Shown here: positions 56,210-56,753 of the stretch, in pieces | Layout: the number at the start of each line of letters is the position of its first letter | How positions within the stretch are numbered: the stretch's first letter is position 1 | Source: a virus | Virus record (IMG/VR): IMGVR_UViG_3300038701_003011 | Coordinates: 1-56,753 of that record | DNA: 56,753 nucleotides | Strand: one strand, 5' to 3' | Notes under the pieces: model-generated | Told to the model about the DNA's origin: nothing | Databases searched by the model: none | Seen by the model: only the letters and a program-made list of their open reading frames with translations | Program-made: the position numbers and the translations under genes

Positions 56210-56753
56210 GTTTTCTCCTGATTAATTATTTTTTCACAAAACTTAATCCAATGTCCATATGCCATAATTTCTTCTTTTGTATACTTCTCTTTTAAACCAA
56301 TATCTTCATATTTTAAAACCCAATCTTTTATATTCATTGAAATGCAACCTATTTTTATCATATTTTCATGACAAAATGCAAAATGCTTATTAAATTGAAA
56401 AGTTAATATATTGGTGTTGAGTAGATTCGCCTCACGCAGATTCGCCTCATACAGATTCGCCTCACGCAGATTCGCCTCCTGCAGATTCGCCCCACGCAGA
56501 TTCGCCTCACACAGATTCGCCCCACGCAGATTCGCCCCATGCAGACTCGCCCCACGCAGATCCGCCTCACACAGATTCGTCCCACGCAGATCCGCCTCAT
56601 ATAGATTCGCTCCATGCAGATTCGCCTCATACAGATCCGCCCCACGCAGATTCGCCCCATGCAGATTCGCCTCATACAGACTCGCCCCATACAGATCCGC
56701 CCCATGCAGATTCGCCTCATACAGACTCGCCCCATACAGATCCGCCCCACGCA
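56203..56753 (-). CDS. Pentapeptide-repeat protein, C-terminal part (5' end cut by window end)
   Basis: About 22 A(D/N)Lxx units enter from the window edge and run into the LNTNILTFQFNKHFAFCHENMIKIGC tail shared with the two complete paralogues; the end differs (GHWIKFCEKIIN, then QEKTC). The stop TAA overlaps the ATG of the next gene. Through the terminal overlap it is the 3' part of the gene that begins at 662, in the same frame. Confidence 0.9.
   Translation of the reverse strand, partial: RGADLYGASLYEANLHGADLYGASLYEANLHGANLRGADLYEANLHGANLYEADLRGTNLCEADLRGASLHGANLRGANLCEANLRGANLQEANLREANLYEANLREANLLNTNILTFQFNKHFAFCHENMIKIGCISMNIKDWVLKYEDIGLKEKYTKEEIMAYGHWIKFCEKIINQEKTC
56424..56753. repeat. 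15-bp pentapeptide-coding array at the right edge
   Basis: About 22 units, continuous with the array at the left edge if the ends are joined; together about 55 units, the longest of the three arrays. Confidence 0.85.
56609..56753. repeat. Right copy of 145-bp exact terminal direct repeat
   Basis: Identical to 13-157. The match ends at the last base of the window and breaks at 56608, where the left end carries a G-rich 12-base stretch that is foreign to the array. Confidence 0.85.

Noticed and set aside
1-56753. tRNA genes, integrase, lysogeny repressor or phage RNA polymerase
   Set aside because: I searched by eye for T-loop-like GTTCRANTC motifs, tyrosine/serine recombinase motifs and RNA polymerase motifs and found none.

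Overview
The window is almost certainly the whole genome of a tailed double-stranded DNA phage, about 56.6 kb once the end overlap is removed. Bases 13-157 are identical to bases 56609-56753, which run exactly to the window end, and the two halves of a pentapeptide-repeat gene cut at the ends join in frame. I read it as a circularly mapping genome linearised inside a repeat-rich gene. The morphogenesis block (TerL, portal, scaffold, major capsid protein, adaptor, very large tail and internal virion proteins, no tape measure, no contractile sheath) points to a podovirus-like lytic phage. I see no integrase, repressor, tRNA gene or phage RNA polymerase. Lipoprotein signals, Sec signals and a lytic transglycosylase point to a Gram-negative host. 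The host itself cannot be read from the sequence; the C-terminal style of the 55.0-55.6 kb lipoprotein vaguely recalls Bdellovibrio-type proteins, which is only an impression.

Layout. (1) About 6.07 kb down to 1, continuing from 56753 to 53.56 kb: a leftward accessory operon of short, tightly coupled genes, with three pentapeptide-repeat paralogues, a membrane-anchored PDZ-like protein, two lipoproteins, a lytic transglycosylase, an HNH endonuclease and a three-helix PQ-loop (SemiSWEET-like) protein. It ends at a hairpin terminator at 53.45 kb. (2) 6.07-6.89 kb: intergenic region between the divergent operons, with one copy of a 54-bp GC-rich repeat whose second copy is at 54.8 kb. (3) 6.9-16.3 kb rightward: early or middle genes, including a candidate structured RNA of about 276 nt with a near-consensus promoter, MazG, ThyX, zinc-ribbon proteins, GNAT and a run of genes of 18-55 codons. 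(4) 15.5-41.2 kb rightward: a cytoplasmic and an exported ClpP-like protease, then TerL, portal, scaffold, capsid, tail, internal virion and fibre proteins. (5) 41.3-52.95 kb: RusA-like resolvase (rightward), then a leftward replication operon with AEP-type primase, SF3 helicase, family A DNA polymerase carrying a 372-residue LAGLIDADG intein, an OB-like protein, a RecE/Cas4-like nuclease, a dATP/dGTP diphosphohydrolase-like protein and a PD-(D/E)XK nuclease. (6) 52.95-53.56 kb: a non-coding region upstream of the replication operon with four perfect GTACA-N3-TGTAC dyads.

How it works together. ThyX, MazG and the dATP/dGTP diphosphohydrolase-like protein adjust nucleotide pools; primase, helicase and polymerase copy the genome; RusA and the nucleases process recombination and branched DNA; TerL, portal, scaffold and capsid build and fill heads; adaptor, tail and internal proteins form a short tail and injection apparatus. 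The accessory operon is rich in envelope-directed proteins and looks devoted to altering the host surface, metabolism or lysis. All functions are from reading motifs by eye, without database searches.
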